A stretch of DNA of 64,000 bases from Sipunculus nudus (Eukaryota > Annelida > Sipuncula > Golfingiida > Sipunculidae). The notes below the pieces were generated by a model, which did not search any database, was not told the DNA's origin, and saw only the letters and a list, made by a program, of their open reading frames with translations. The position numbers were made by a program, and so were the translations under genes. Numbering within the stretch: position 1 is the first letter of the stretch; every line of letters starts with the position of its first letter. Positions 53,430-64,000 of this stretch are shown here, piece by piece. The stretch spans positions 46,749,678-46,813,677 of the forward strand of contig CM049307.1 in NCBI GenBank assembly GCA_026874595.1, read 5' to 3'.

Positions 53430-54800
53430 AGCTCAGCTGAGCTATAGCGATCACCCTTTGTCTGTCGTCCATCCAGCCGTTTGGCCATCTGTCCGGCTGT
53501 CTGTTAACAGGGCACAAAACATAACGGCTGAACCTGGAATCTTCTAACTTTACATCCAGAAAGGTTCATGAAAAATCTCCTTGTAAACCTGAAATTAGGT
53601 CTCTGTCACCCATATTCTCTGAGCTACGGGTCTCTAAATTACCCCAAGAATAATAAAAAAATTTAAACAAAAGCTCAAGTATCTGAATAACTACTGCTTT
53701 GATCACCATGATTTTTTGCATGCCTACTGATCATGGACTGGTGCTTCAGCTCCAGCAGACGGGGGGTGCTACCTGTATTTTTTCTTATTTTAACTTATTT
53801 TTATCTCTATTTTTGAGACCTTCAAATAAAGCCTCATCTGTAAACAGGGCACAAATCGTCACTGTTTGACCTAGAATCTTCTTTCTTGACAACCATGGAG
53901 GTCCATGAAAAGTCTTCCTTTAAACCTGAAATTAGGTCTCTGTTACCCATATCAGTCAAGCTATGGGGGCTTGGCAGTACCCCCCCCCCCCCCCATAATA
54001 ATTTAAAGTTTGATACTTAAGCTCATGTATCTGAATAACTGATGTATTGATTGCCATGATTTTTTGCATGCATATTGATCATGGAGTGTTTCATCAGTTC
54101 CTGCAGACTGGTGGCCCCATCTTGATTTCTTAAAAATTTTTACGCATTTTTCTCTCTATTATTTAGACCTTCAAATGCAGCCTCATCTGTATATAGGGCA
54201 GAATCATCTCTCTTTGACCTAGAATCTACTAACTTATCATCCAAAGAGGTCCATGAAGTTCTCATGGAAACGTGAAATTAGGTCTCTATTACCCATATCC
54301 TCTGAGCTATGGTGCTTGAAAGTACCCCCAAGAATAATTAAAAATTTGATACAAAAATTCTATCTGAATAACTAATGCCCTGATGGCCATAATTTTTTGC
54401 ATGCTTATTGATCATGGAGTGTTTTATCAGTTCCTGTACACTGGTGGGGCCACTTGTATTTCTTCAAAATTATATGTATTTTTTTTTCTGTTGAGATCTT
54501 CCAATGAAATGGACTTCCGGCAAAAAGACACAAATTGTAACCGTTGCACGTAGAAGCTTCTTACATTACATCCTGGGATGTCAATGAAAAGTCTCCTTGG
54601 AAACATGAAATTAGGTCTCTGTTACCATATCTTCCAAGCTTTGGGGCTTGTAAGTACCCCCCCCCCCCCCCCCCCCAGAAAAATGAAAAGTTTGAAACTA
54701 AAGCTTCATTATATGAATAACTAATGCATTGATTGCCATGATTCTTTGCCTAATTGGGGGTTTCATTAGTTCATGCAAACTGGTAATGCCACCTGTATCT
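53430..54800 (+). repeat. D'-type tandem array, ~335 bp x 4, with expanding poly-C
   Basis: Starts AGCTCAGCTGAGCTATAG at 53430. Units contain ACAGGGCACAAA, ATTAGGTCTCTGTTACCCATAT, TACCCC(n)A(A)GAATAAT and TTTTTTGCATGC...GATCATGGA blocks. The unit starts are near 53507, 53847, 54195 and 54526. In every unit a C run sits at the same place: 4 C, 15 C (53980-53994), 5 C and 20 C (54657-54676). Confidence 0.7.
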
Positions 54801-54803
54801 TTA

Positions 54804-56236
54804 TGCCCCCCCCCCTAATAATAGGCATATTGTTTTCAGTGCCATTGTCTGTCAATGTCGTCCTCATCTGCAGGATATCTTGTGAACACAATAACTTTTG
54901 AAGGGCTGCATATTTTTCACCAAAATTTGAAACACTCAATTGTTCATACCAAAATCTTGGAGGAGTTAAAAAAACTGGTGACCTTTGCGTTCATCGTCAA
55001 GGTCAAATCTGATGGAATTTTTGTGAGTCCCATAACTTTTGAAGTATTCCTCATTTCGTCCTCAAATTTGGTACACTTATTGTTCCTTCCAAGTTCTCGG
55101 GTGATTTTGAAACCAGGTGACCTTGACCAGGATCTTCAAGGTCAAATCAGTGGCATATTATACTTATTGTGTTGAGAACGCAATAACTTTTGAAGTATTT
55201 CACATTTTGTCCTCAAATTCGGTATGATCACCAATGTTCCCTCTAAAATCTCAGAGGAGTTTGAAAGCAGGTGACCTTGACCATCATCTTCAAGGTCAAA
55301 TCTGCCTAAATGTAAATTTTTTTAACCCATTAACTTTTATAGAGTATTTCACATTTTGTCCCAAATTTGGTACACCAATTGTTCAAACCAAAATCACGAA
55401 AGAGTTCGAAAATCTGTGACCTTGACCTTCATCTTCAAGGTCAAATCTGCAAAAATGTGAAATTTTTGTGCAACCCATAACTTTTGAAGTATTCCACATT
55501 TTGTCCTTAAGTTTGCTTCACCAATTGTCCCTACCAAGTTCTCTAAAACGTTTAAAACCTGATGACCTTGACCAGGAAAATCAAGGTCAAATCAGCTGAA
55601 TTATAGTTATTGTCTTGTGAACACGATAATTTTTGGAGGGCTGCATATTTTCCACCAAAATTTGAAACACTCAATTGTTAATACCAAAATCTTGGATGAC
55701 TTTGAAACCTGGTGACCTTGACCAGGATCTTCAAGGTTAAATCAGCAGAAAGTTATTGTTTTGTGGATGAGATAACTGTTGAAGGGCTGGATATTTTCCT
55801 CCAAAATTTGAAACACTTATTGTTCTTACCAAAATTTCATCGGAGTTTAAAACCTGGTTACCTTGACTTTTTTAAAGGTCAAATTTGCTGTAAAATGTAT
55901 CATTTTTGTGAACCTCATTAATTTTGTAGTATTTCCAATTTTGTCCTGAAATATAGTACACAAATTGTTACTACCAAGTTCTCAGATGAGTTTGAAACCT
56001 GGTGACTCTGATAAGGATCTTCAGGGTCAAATCAGCCGAATTATAGTTATTGTCTTGTGGATGAGATAACTTTGAAGGGCTGCAAATTTTCCTCCGAAAT
56101 TTGAAACACTTCTTGTTCCCACCGCAATCTTGGATGTGCTTGAAATACTGTGACCTTGACCTTGACCTTGATCTTCAAGGTCAAATTTATGCAATTCTAG
56201 GCTTATTGTGACCCCCATAACTTAGGAAGTACTGAA
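54804..56236 (+). repeat. ~145-bp tandem array with paired TGACCTTGA / TCAAGGTCA sites
   Basis: About nine units, each with an AATAACTTTTGAAG(T/G), CACATTTTGTCC, AATTGTT..TACCAA and CCTGGTGACCTTGACCAGGA...TTCAAGGTCAAATC series. It begins near a short hairpin ATGCCCCC...AGGCAT-like start at 54803. Perfect paired sites: 55118-55126/55136-55144, 55272-55280/55290-55298, 55417-55425/55435-55443, 55563-55571/55581-55589. Other units have one degenerate half. The last has three overlapping TGACCTTGA copies (56151, 56157, 56163). Confidence 0.85.
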
Positions 56237-56245
56237 GACTTTTTA

Positions 56246-57096
56246 GCGAACCTGTGAGCTTATGCGATGGTGCGGCGTCGTCCGTTGTACGTCGTGCGTC
56301 GTCTGTACGTTAACCGTAGCTATCTCAAAAATGGCAGGAGCTAGCATCACCAAATTTTTTGCAAATAATTAGTCATCTGAAAAACTATCGGATTTTGTTT
56401 ATTTTTTTCTAACTGCATTTTCTTAGATTTTATAGGGGAAAAGCTAAAAAAGCTTTAAAATCTCCTGGAACAATCTCTCTCAATTTTGTTTGAATGGTTC
56501 CAGTTCGGACATTTTTGGCCGAGTTACAGGAGGTTGAACTTAGTCATCTGTCCAAAAAAGCACACTAAAATTAAAATCTCAGAAACGGCTAGAGCTATAA
56601 TCATCCAATTTTATACCAATGTATGTCACATATGTCACATCTGAAATTGAGCTATTGGTGGCGCCACCTACATTGATCTTTTTTTACAAGTGAAAATGTA
56701 ATTTTAAACTCTTCTAGCTTATACACTGATTTATGATGAAACTGTGAAGCTGATTGGTTTAAACTTTATAAGAATTATTCTGTGGTAGGGTTCTGCCAGT
56801 TTTATAAGAAAATATTAGGCAAATACAGCTTTAAAAAAGCATTGTAGCCAATTGAAAAAGGCTTTCTGTGTTTGAAAACAGATTTGACAACATGCTGAGT
56901 CTCAGCAGCCAAGTCATAAGGTCACTCAGTACAACCAGGTGGGGTCCAGACATCACCATGGCATCTGACTTGGCTCTGCCGGGTGTCTAGACAATGTGTT
57001 TAGACATCTAGACACAGCGTCTAGACGTCTAGACACAATGTCTAGCACAGAACTCCCAGATTATTGGAACTATGTCTTTCAGCTGTTTGAAAAAAG
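56246..57096 (+). mobile_element. Family B element, copy 4 (3' part lost)
   Basis: AGCGAACCTGTGAGCTTATG start; body matches copies 1-3 (GGTGGCGCCACCTACATTGA at 56658, GTCCAGACATCACCATGGCA at 56944). It stops at 57096 at the LTR-like insert, at CTGTTTGAAAAA, the point where copy 1 and copy 2 continue CCTTGGTTTGCATTTT. Confidence 0.6.
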
Positions 57097-58373
57097 TGTA
57101 ACACCACGGGGAAACCGGGCGTGAAAATCAAGACTGCCAAGGCCAAGAGCGTGTGACGACCAGTTTATTACTTTAGTAATGAAAAACCCTGTTGAAATAC
57201 ATGAATTGGAATGTGTTAAGTACATTATCACTGTTCAACAGACCGGTTCACTTATAGTGTTAAGTACACCGTTGTTATTACTAATTATTGTTCAACAGAC
57301 CGGTTCACTTATAGTATAAAGTACACCGTTGTTATTACTAATTATTGTTCAACAGACCGGTTCACTTATAGTATTAAGTACACCGTTGTTATTACTAATT
57401 ATTATTCAACAGACCGGTTCACTTATAGTATTATGCACTTCGTGATATACCGTTGACATAGGAAAATTCAACCCAGATATTATACTTGCGGCAACAAATT
57501 ACAAGATCATATGTCTTATATCGCAATATCGCTTAGATCACGTGCTTTATAAAGCAAGTCAGAATATACAACCAAAAACATATATACATATGAGGCCCTG
57601 TATTCGAAGAACTATTTCTTATCGTAATTAAACAAGTCATACCCTATCAAGAGAGGATAGAGGCTAAACTGTTTCCATGACGGCAAGAACCCTCATGACG
57701 GCCACGTGCCTGGTGGTACTCTTTGCAAGAAGTCGTTCAGCTGTAGCAATAATAAATTCCTAACTTGAAAACACCTGTCAATGTAACTCACATGACATAC
57801 ACCGGTTTACGTAAATAACGTAAATAACTTACATACATTGTTCTCGGTATGTTATGTCCACCTTATAGTTAAGCAACGGAAATATTACAGCGTAACGCCG
57901 AAAATGTCCACCTTATAGTTAAGCAACGGTAATATTACAGCGTAACGCAATATGCGGAAATATGAACGTTCAATGAACGAATGTAAGTCGGTGTCTGTTT
58001 AGCATTGGTACTGGTTTTATCTTAAAATTAAATATTACTGGTTTTAAAATGACAAGCTGTTACAGTTACCCGGGTTAAGTACAACAGCCTACCTGTAGCA
58101 AAATCTCATACTCTACCGAAATACTCAAGCGTGCCTCCTGTCACGTTTTATGCAGTCACATCGGAGCAAGGTTTACGACGGAATGGCAACGGTTGACAAC
58201 GAGCTTCTAACTTAAATAGCAAAAGCGTTTGCTTTGAATTCACTACAGTTGGCTCAACGCTTACTGAAAAGGGCCATTCGTGTGGAACGCATGGACGGAC
58301 CCGAGTACACGGTTAACAACCGTGCGTACCTAACTAGTGACGGAAACAGGGTCTGTGTAATTGCCCTGTTACA
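57097..58373 (+). mobile_element. LTR-like insertion (TGTAACA...TGTTACA, 1277 bp)
   Basis: Begins TGTAACACCACGG and ends CCCTGTTACA, the TG...CA form of LTRs with 7-bp inverted ends, flanked by AAAG on both sides (57093-57096, 58374-58377). Base composition is clearly less AT-biased than its surroundings. It has internal repeats of the kind seen in LTR U3 regions: 57 bp x 4 with GTTCAACAGACCGGTTC at 57233, 57290, 57347 and 57404, and a ~51-bp duplication ATGTCCACCTTATAGTTAAG at 57852 and 57903. No gag/pol frame. It could be a solo LTR. The A-rich flank makes the 4-bp duplication weak evidence. Confidence 0.5.
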
Positions 58374-60027
58374 AAAGATTTGTCATCTAAAAAATTATCG
58401 GATTTTTAGCGAACCTGTGAGCTTATGCAATGTTGCTGCATCGTCCATCCTGCGTCAGTGCGTCGTGCGTCTTCTCTAGTTAACCATACCTATTTCAAAA
58501 ATGGCAGGAGCTAGCATCACCAATTTTTTTGCAAATAATCAGTCATCATTTGTTTATTTTTTTTTCTAACTGCATTTTCTTAGATTTATGCACAGCGTCC
58601 ATCTGTTCATCTGCCTTAGGATAAAATCACTCATATGTCAGTAGTGGTTTGACTTTTCCACTTGAAATTTTGCAGGTTTATACATCCTAGACAGCTCTCT
58701 TGATTTATGACAAGTGGCGCCACCTACATTCAGGTTTACTCTGCAAACATCCAAGCTCATATCTCGGGAACCGTTTGACCGATCGGGCCAAAATTTTGCA
58801 TGTGTATAGATCTCACATAGCTCTTCATCATAGGAAAAACTGGTGGCGCCACCTGCAACCATTTATTCACAGCGTCCATCTGTTCATCTGCCTTGGGATA
58901 AAATCACTCATATCTCAGCAGTGGTTTGACTTTTCCACTTGAAATTTTGCAGGTTTATACATCCTGGACAGCTCTCTTGATTTATGACAAGTGGCGCCAC
59001 CTACATTCAGGTTTACTCTGCAGACATCCAAGCTCATATCTCGGGAACGGTTTGACCGATCGGGCCAAAATTTTGCATGTGTATAGATCTCACATAGCTC
59101 TTCATCATAGGAAAAACTGGTGGTGCCACCTGCAACCATTTATGCACAGCGTCCATCTGTTCATCTGCCTTGGGATAAAATCACTCATATCTCAGCAGTG
59201 GTTTGACTTTTCCACATGAAATTTTGCGGGTTTATACATCCTGGACAGCTCTCTTAATTTTATGACAGGTGGCGCCACCTACATTTAGGTTTACTCTGCA
59301 GACATCCAAGCTCATATCTCGGGAACCGTTTGACTGATTGGGCTAAAATTTTGCTTTTGTATAGATCTCACATAGCTCTTCATCATAGGAAAAACTGGTG
59401 GCGCCACCTGCAACCATTTATTCACAGCGTCCATCTGTTCATCTGCCTTGGGATAAAATCACTCATATCTCAGCAGTGGTTTGACTTTTCCACTTGAAAT
59501 TTTGCAGGTTTATACATCCTGGACAGCTCTCTTGATTTATGACAAGTGGCGCCACCTACATTCAGGTTTACTCTGCAGACATCCAAGCTCATATCTCGGG
59601 AACGGTTTGACCGATCGGGCCAAAATTTTGCATGTGTATAGATCTCACATAGCTCTTCATCATAGGAAAAACTGGTGGTGCCACCTGCAACCATTTATGC
59701 ACAGCGTCCATCTGTTCATCTGCCTTGGGATAAAATCACTCATATCTCAGCAGTGGTTTGACTTTTCCACATGAAATTTTGCGGGTTTATACATCCTGGA
59801 CAGCTCTCTTAATTTTATGACAGGTGGCGCCACCTACATTCAGGTTTACTCTGCAGACATCCAAGCTCATATCTCGGGAACCGTTTGACCGATCGGGCCA
59901 AAATTTTGCATGTGTATAGATCTCACATAGCTTCTAATCATAGGCCAAACTGGTGGCGCCACCTGCAACTACTTATGCACAGCGTCCATCTGTTCATCTT
60001 CCTTGGGATAAAATCACTCATATCTCA
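58374..60027 (+). repeat. Family B start and family A satellite with 555-bp higher-order repeat
   Basis: A B-type 5' end (AGCGAACCTGTGAGCTTATG at 58408) passes at about 58590 into A satellite. CTCGGGAAC(C/G)G recurs at about 58763, 59040, 59318, 59595 and 59873 (277/278 bp). Alternate units are the near-identical ones: 59044/59599 and 59322/59877 are exactly 555 bp apart. The array stops abruptly at 60027 (CTCATATCTCA|ATGGTCAG) without the A 3' hairpin. Confidence 0.85.
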
Positions 60028-60545
60028 ATGGTCAGGTGATACCAGTTGATGACGTCAGTCAATACGACGTCATGCGCCATCGCCCTTTGTGACGTCATTA
60101 TAACATAATAATCAGCTCTCGCTACCATGGGCATGGAAGTCCAATGAGTAGGAACGTTTTGGGGGCTCATTATAATAATAAGTTAAAAGGGCGGAGCATT
60201 TGGGCTGTGGTGGATAGGTCAATTCTTATGGGACAAATAATCCAATATATATTGCAACACAGTTCATATATGACTGCGATATAGTAAACAATGGTCAGCT
60301 GATACCAGTTGATGACGTCAGTCAATACGACGTCATGCGCCATCGCCCTTTGTGACGTCATTATAACATAATAATCAGCTCTCGCTACCATGGGCATGGA
60401 ATTCCATATGTGTAGGAGCGTTTTGGGGGCTCATTATAACAATAAGTTGAAAGGGCGGAGCATTTGGGCTGTGATTGATAGGTCAGTTGACCGCGTGAGG
60501 GTTTCTGTCGCAGAATGTTTTATTTTCAACTCCAGTCTGCTTGAC
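60028..60545 (+). repeat. 263-bp direct duplication rich in TGACGTCA sites
   Basis: ATGGTCAG(G/C)TGATACCAGT starts near 60028 and 60291. Each copy has TGACGTCA (60050, 60313), CGACGTCA (60065, 60328) and TGACGTCA (60090, 60353) within 48 bp, then GCTACCATGGGCATGGAA and AAGGGCGGAGCATTTGGG. Copies are nearly identical over about 200 bp. Confidence 0.85.
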
Positions 60546-60899
60546 CAAGGGAATTTTAGAGGAATCGAAAAAATATGAAACACTGAAGGGCTGCATAGAT
60601 GGATGGGGCTCTTTACGCTCCCTGTGCCTGGCGTGATCCTGTGACGTTTCAGTGATGTTGAGTCGTACTGTGCAGTTCCCTCGATGGGGACTCCTGTCAG
60701 ATCTTAGTGTAGTCGGAGGGTGAATATCTTTTGATCCGGCTCAGATACGCGACCAACACATGCTGGTAATTGTATTGAAGTGTAAACATATTTTTTTACA
60801 GAAGGGATTAGGGAGTAATAGTGCGAACAGACTTTTCATGCACTTATTCTCCTCCAACTTCTGTGAGGAATAGGGCGTACATGATTGATTAAACAAGGA

Positions 60900-61900
60900 A
60901 TATATGGAGTGATGATGAATCGCGAAATGTAAGAGTAATGAAGAAATGAGTGGTAAAACATTTCATCATCACCCTTACATTCCTCATTGCTCGTTACTTT
61001 CATCATTACTTCTGCATTCCCCTATTCCAGTACTTTTACATTCCTTGTTTCCCCACTCTTACATACTTGTTTCATTCTCTTTAAACGGCCTTCGTGTTTT
61101 CATCAGTCTTACATACCTCGTTTCATCATCAATCTTACATTTCGTTACTACTTTGACATTCATTCCTCTTTTTTTTCAATTTTCTTATATGATTATCGAT
61201 TCGTGGCGAATAAAGAAACCAGAATTCATTACATCTGTCAGTTAGTTCCATGGCTAACGCCGGCCATGGATCCATAACACATCCATCTTCTCAACGTCAC
61301 TCTTACATTTCCCGTTTCATCACCATTAATACGTTCCCGTTTCATCATTCTATTATTCCTCGTTTGATCATGCTTAAATTCTGTTATTAATCTACGGCGC
61401 ATAAAGAAGTTAAAAAAAACCGCTCACACTTCTTGCATGCACGGCTCACGCCCGACATGGATCCATAACACATCCCTCTTTTCAACGTCACTCCTACATA
61501 CCTCGTTTCATCATCTCTCTTTCATTCCCCGTTTCGTAACTACTCTTACATTTATTCCTTTTTTCAGTATTCTCACATCTGTTATCGATTTGCGGCGAAT
61601 AAATAAACGAGAAACGCTCACAACTGGCAGTTAGTTCTATGGCTAACGCCCGACGTGGATCCATAACAGATCCCTCCTCTCAACGCCAGTCTTACAGTCG
61701 CTGTTTCATCATTCTGACGTTCCTCATTTTTACCATTACTTTTACATTCCTCGTTTCAGCATCACTATCATCCTCTCGTTTCATCACTGGACATCCTCCG
61801 TTTCATCTTATGAACATCCAGTTGTGGATCCACGGGGAATAAAGAAGTCAGAAGCATTGACTTGTGGTTTTGCTGCTAGCTCTTTTTCCCCGCCGTATAT
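60900..61900 (+). repeat. ~195-bp tandem array with TTACATTCCTCGTTTCATC subrepeats
   Basis: ATGGATCCATAACACATCC (or GTGGATCC variant) occurs near 61265, 61458 and 61652 (193-194 bp apart), each preceded by CGGCGAATAAA(G/T)AA and GGCTAACGCC-type sequence, and followed by CTCAACGTCACTCTTACAT. A fourth diverged unit follows at 61812-61920. Between them, CTTACATTCC(T/C)CGTTTCATCA motifs recur every 20-40 bp. Confidence 0.8.
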
Positions 61901-61924
61901 CCACAATACATCTAACCTTTCAAC

Positions 61925-62520
61925 AGTATTTTTGTCCAATCAGATGAGACCTTGTGCTGGAAGACACGGCTAAGCGAGGAATACACAGAGCCAATCATGT
62001 TCATTTCTTTTTGAGTGACAGCTCATCGCCCCGGTAACCGTATGAACAGGCCACACGCTCAGAGAGAATTGCCGCAGACGTGGTTTACTTAGGGCCTTGG
62101 GCACATAGGATGCCCGGTCGGTGAGCTGTAATTCAAACGAAACGTAACAACAAAGGCAGCGTGCACACCTCGCTGACTAGTTTCAGTTCTGCCGACACCA
62201 GACACATGGCTTCGCTAACACAGTCAGACTGTCAGAGTCGAATCGGTCGATGATGCGAGAATGCAGTGGGAGCAATTAAAATTCGAACGTAAACTTGTTT
62301 TCAAACGGCGCTTGAAGCGCAGCTATGGGCGGAGCCAGGATGCCTGTCGCGTGTTTGTTTATTGGCATCTGGTTGGCTGCTTGTCACATCATACGCAAGT
62401 TTTGTTCAGCGGACAACGAACCGCCATCTGGTGTCTAAAAATATCATAAACGGTCAAAGCTGGCAACGGGAAAATCAGTTGCTTCTTTAGAAGCGTAAGA
62501 TTTCCGCTGCCTCGGGAGCG
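61925..62520 (+). promoter_or_regulatory. CpG-containing segment, possible promoter of a downstream gene
   Basis: More GC- and CpG-rich than its surroundings. CCAAT at 61936-61940 and 61991-61995, 55 bp apart, and a GGGCGGAGCC GC box at about 62327. ATG at 62206 gives only 15 codons (MASLTQSD...) before a stop, and a 62-codon frame starts at 62261; neither resembles a known protein. Could also be the end of a mobile element. No first exon is proven. Confidence 0.3.
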
Positions 62521-63110
62521 TAACAGAAAATTGGGTCACTGGGACTTCGTTCCTTTGAGATATTAAGGAAAAACCTCCGTTTTCCATTTAAAATCCATTG
62601 TTATACTTCAAGACAGCCTAAAATCGAAACCACTGATTTTTTTTTATCATATTTAATATGCTTATTCTTCCATACATTTCCTATGTACATATCAAAAATG
62701 AGGTTAGTATTGCTTAATTTCTTGAAGTTATGGGCCAAAATATAATGTGCTTTTTAAAAAATCAGGAAATATATTTACTCACTTAACATGAGAATTGCTG
62801 AAGCTAGAGACTTTATTTCAGGGAAATAACTTTATTTAATCAAGATTCAATTGTATACCAAAAATTACATCTGAATTTAGCAGATTTTTTAAATTATTAG
62901 CATAAATAAAAAATCAATACCTTAAATTTTGTCCAACTTTGGCCACGGCACTTTTTTTTCCCTGTAAGCACTGTTTATTAATTTTTCACAGCATATATAC
63001 ATAAGGATTTAATCTTGAAAAATCTGAAATTTCAAAGGAATTGATTGAAAAGAGTAGCTTTTATTCAAGTTTTCATACACCATGTCAAGTGTTGTTTACA
63101 TCAAGCCAAC
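62521..63110 (+). repeat. Family D internal fragment without ends
   Basis: AAAATTGGGTCACTGGGACT and ATATTAAGGAAAAACCTC through TTTTGTCCAACTTTGGCCACGG match the body of D copies 2 and 3. Neither the AGCTCAGCTG start nor the CTTGTT end is present. Confidence 0.6.
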
Positions 63111-64000
63111 CTAGTACAGCTTTCACCTGTGTTATTTAATACTTATGTAACCCGCTCTAGGCAGCTTGCCTTGGCTGAGCTTGGAGGGTGCACCCCCGGA
63201 TGGTGCATAAACTAGATGAATGTTATAATTTTCTGTATTTGATTCATTCTTATTCTAGGCTTTTGCTACGTTTTAGATTTTGTATTGTACCACCAGGGTT
63301 ACAATGATAAAAGTGCACATTTAATTGTATGCATATAGTGGTGTATTGCTATGAAAGTTTGGATGTTCATCGGATAAGGAATTCCTTACTTCAGAAGAGT
63401 AAAAACTTCACCAGGTGTGAAGTTGAATATTAATTCCAGTAATAAATTATAGCTGAGATAGTTATTAGCATAATGATATTGTTTGTCCCTCATTCTACCA
63501 ACAGTATGTATACGTCATATGAAAAGATGTTTTTATTTTTTTAAATTACTGAATCTTTTATTTCAGTGAATAAAATTAAGCATGTACTGGAAACTCCAAT
63601 GTACAAAACTTGTTTGTTGTGATTCAAGGAATAATCTTGAAGATGCCATGTTATTGCATTATATTCTTTTAAATTCAGTTTAAACATTTGTGATTTAAAA
63701 ATAATAAAATATATGTGTAGACATAATATGACCTGATGTGAGCTAAACTCTGGATAAATAATAATGCAACTTACAATTCTGATATTTTAACTTATATTTT
63801 CAGGTTTTTTTATTACGAATTTATAAAACTTGTAAATAAAAATGAGCCTGATAAAAACTATTAATGGAAAAAGTGGATATGCTAAAAAAAATAGGGTTTA
63901 ATATGAACTTAAATGCACTATTCCCCTGAAAGTCAAATAATACAGTTTCATAATAACTGTTTTTCTTCATTACAGTCTTGTCAGAGTTTTAGTTTTGCAA
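63111..64000 (+). other. Intergenic, nothing recognised
   Basis: AT-rich sequence to the end of the window, without a supported exon, array or transposon end. Confidence 0.35.

Noticed and set aside
58234-58479. 81-codon open frame at the right end of the LTR-like insert
   Set aside because: It runs out of the insert into B-element sequence, so it is not a conserved retroelement frame.
58700-59774. Repeated 74-97-codon open frames on both strands, some identical
   Set aside because: They are satellite units; identity reflects the 555-bp repeat period (divisible by three), not coding selection. The same applies at 16.6-17.4 kb and 28.9-29.3 kb.
62261-62449. 62-codon Arg/Lys-rich open frame in the CpG-containing segment
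   Set aside because: No homology recognised, ends without splice donor support, no transcript evidence.

Overview
The window is eukaryotic nuclear DNA, AT-rich, with long introns and a heavy load of short non-autonomous transposons. Gene structure, splice signals and the repeat landscape (Helitron-like elements carrying satellite arrays, tRNA-type SINEs, long poly-C runs) point to a lophotrochozoan, most likely a mollusc and plausibly a bivalve. That assignment is inference: nothing here identifies a species.

Two protein-coding genes lie head to tail on the + strand. (1) The 3' part of CNOT3, the NOT3 subunit of the CCR4-NOT deadenylase/transcription complex, occupies about 958-33245. Eleven exons encode 548 residues: the end of the N-terminal coiled-coil region, the acidic linker, a Ser/Pro-rich linker and the complete C-terminal NOT box. 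The first exons lie upstream of the window. (2) A complete UNG gene, uracil-DNA glycosylase of base-excision repair, runs 36880-49981 in eight exons. It encodes 342 residues from the first ATG, or 311 from an internal ATG that begins a UNG2-like PCNA-binding N-terminus. Catalytic Asp179, Asn238, His302 and Leu306 are all present at a constant offset of 34 from human UNG numbering.

Most of the remaining sequence is repeats. At least four families (called A, B, C and D here) share one architecture: short subterminal inverted repeats, internal tandem repeats and a 3'-terminal hairpin ending in CTAG/CTGG or CTTGTT. This matches Helentron-associated elements (HINE, DINE or 'pearl'-like). They are nested in each other: D lies inside C twice, a D relative lies inside B, and A satellite lies inside B. 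Every copy I could orient lies on the + strand. Family A carries a 277-280 bp satellite unit with AGGTGGCGCCACCT palindromes; it forms arrays at 16.3-18.1, 28.1-29.3 and 58.6-60.0 kb. Other mobile DNA: a 1.37-kb terminal-inverted-repeat element with a perfect 9-bp target duplication inside UNG intron 1, two TA-flanked mariner-like MITEs, an LTR-like insertion at 57.1-58.4 kb, three tRNA-derived SINEs and a non-LTR retrotransposon fragment.

Layout: 0-33.2 kb CNOT3 with repeat-filled introns; 33.2-36.7 kb intergenic with one B element; 36.7-50.1 kb UNG with its E2F/CCAAT/ETS-type promoter; 50.1-64 kb intergenic: a minisatellite, the array at 54.9-56.2 kb with paired nuclear-receptor half-sites, the LTR-like insert, family-A satellite, a CRE-rich 263-bp duplication, a ~195-bp tandem array, and a CpG-containing segment at 61.9-62.5 kb that could be a promoter for a gene beyond the window.

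The most unusual structure is in CNOT3. The 3' end of the Ser/Pro-rich exon, with its donor site, appears to be copied into the next intron as short units. Three (14126-14167, 14260-14286, 14362-14388) have AG acceptors, GT donors, preserved 1-1 phase and an open Ala-Pro-Val-Asn-Ser-like core. Three decayed relatives lie 5.6 kb downstream, across an insertion. A second, independent duplication in the same gene gives five tandem copies of the donor site of the next-to-last exon.
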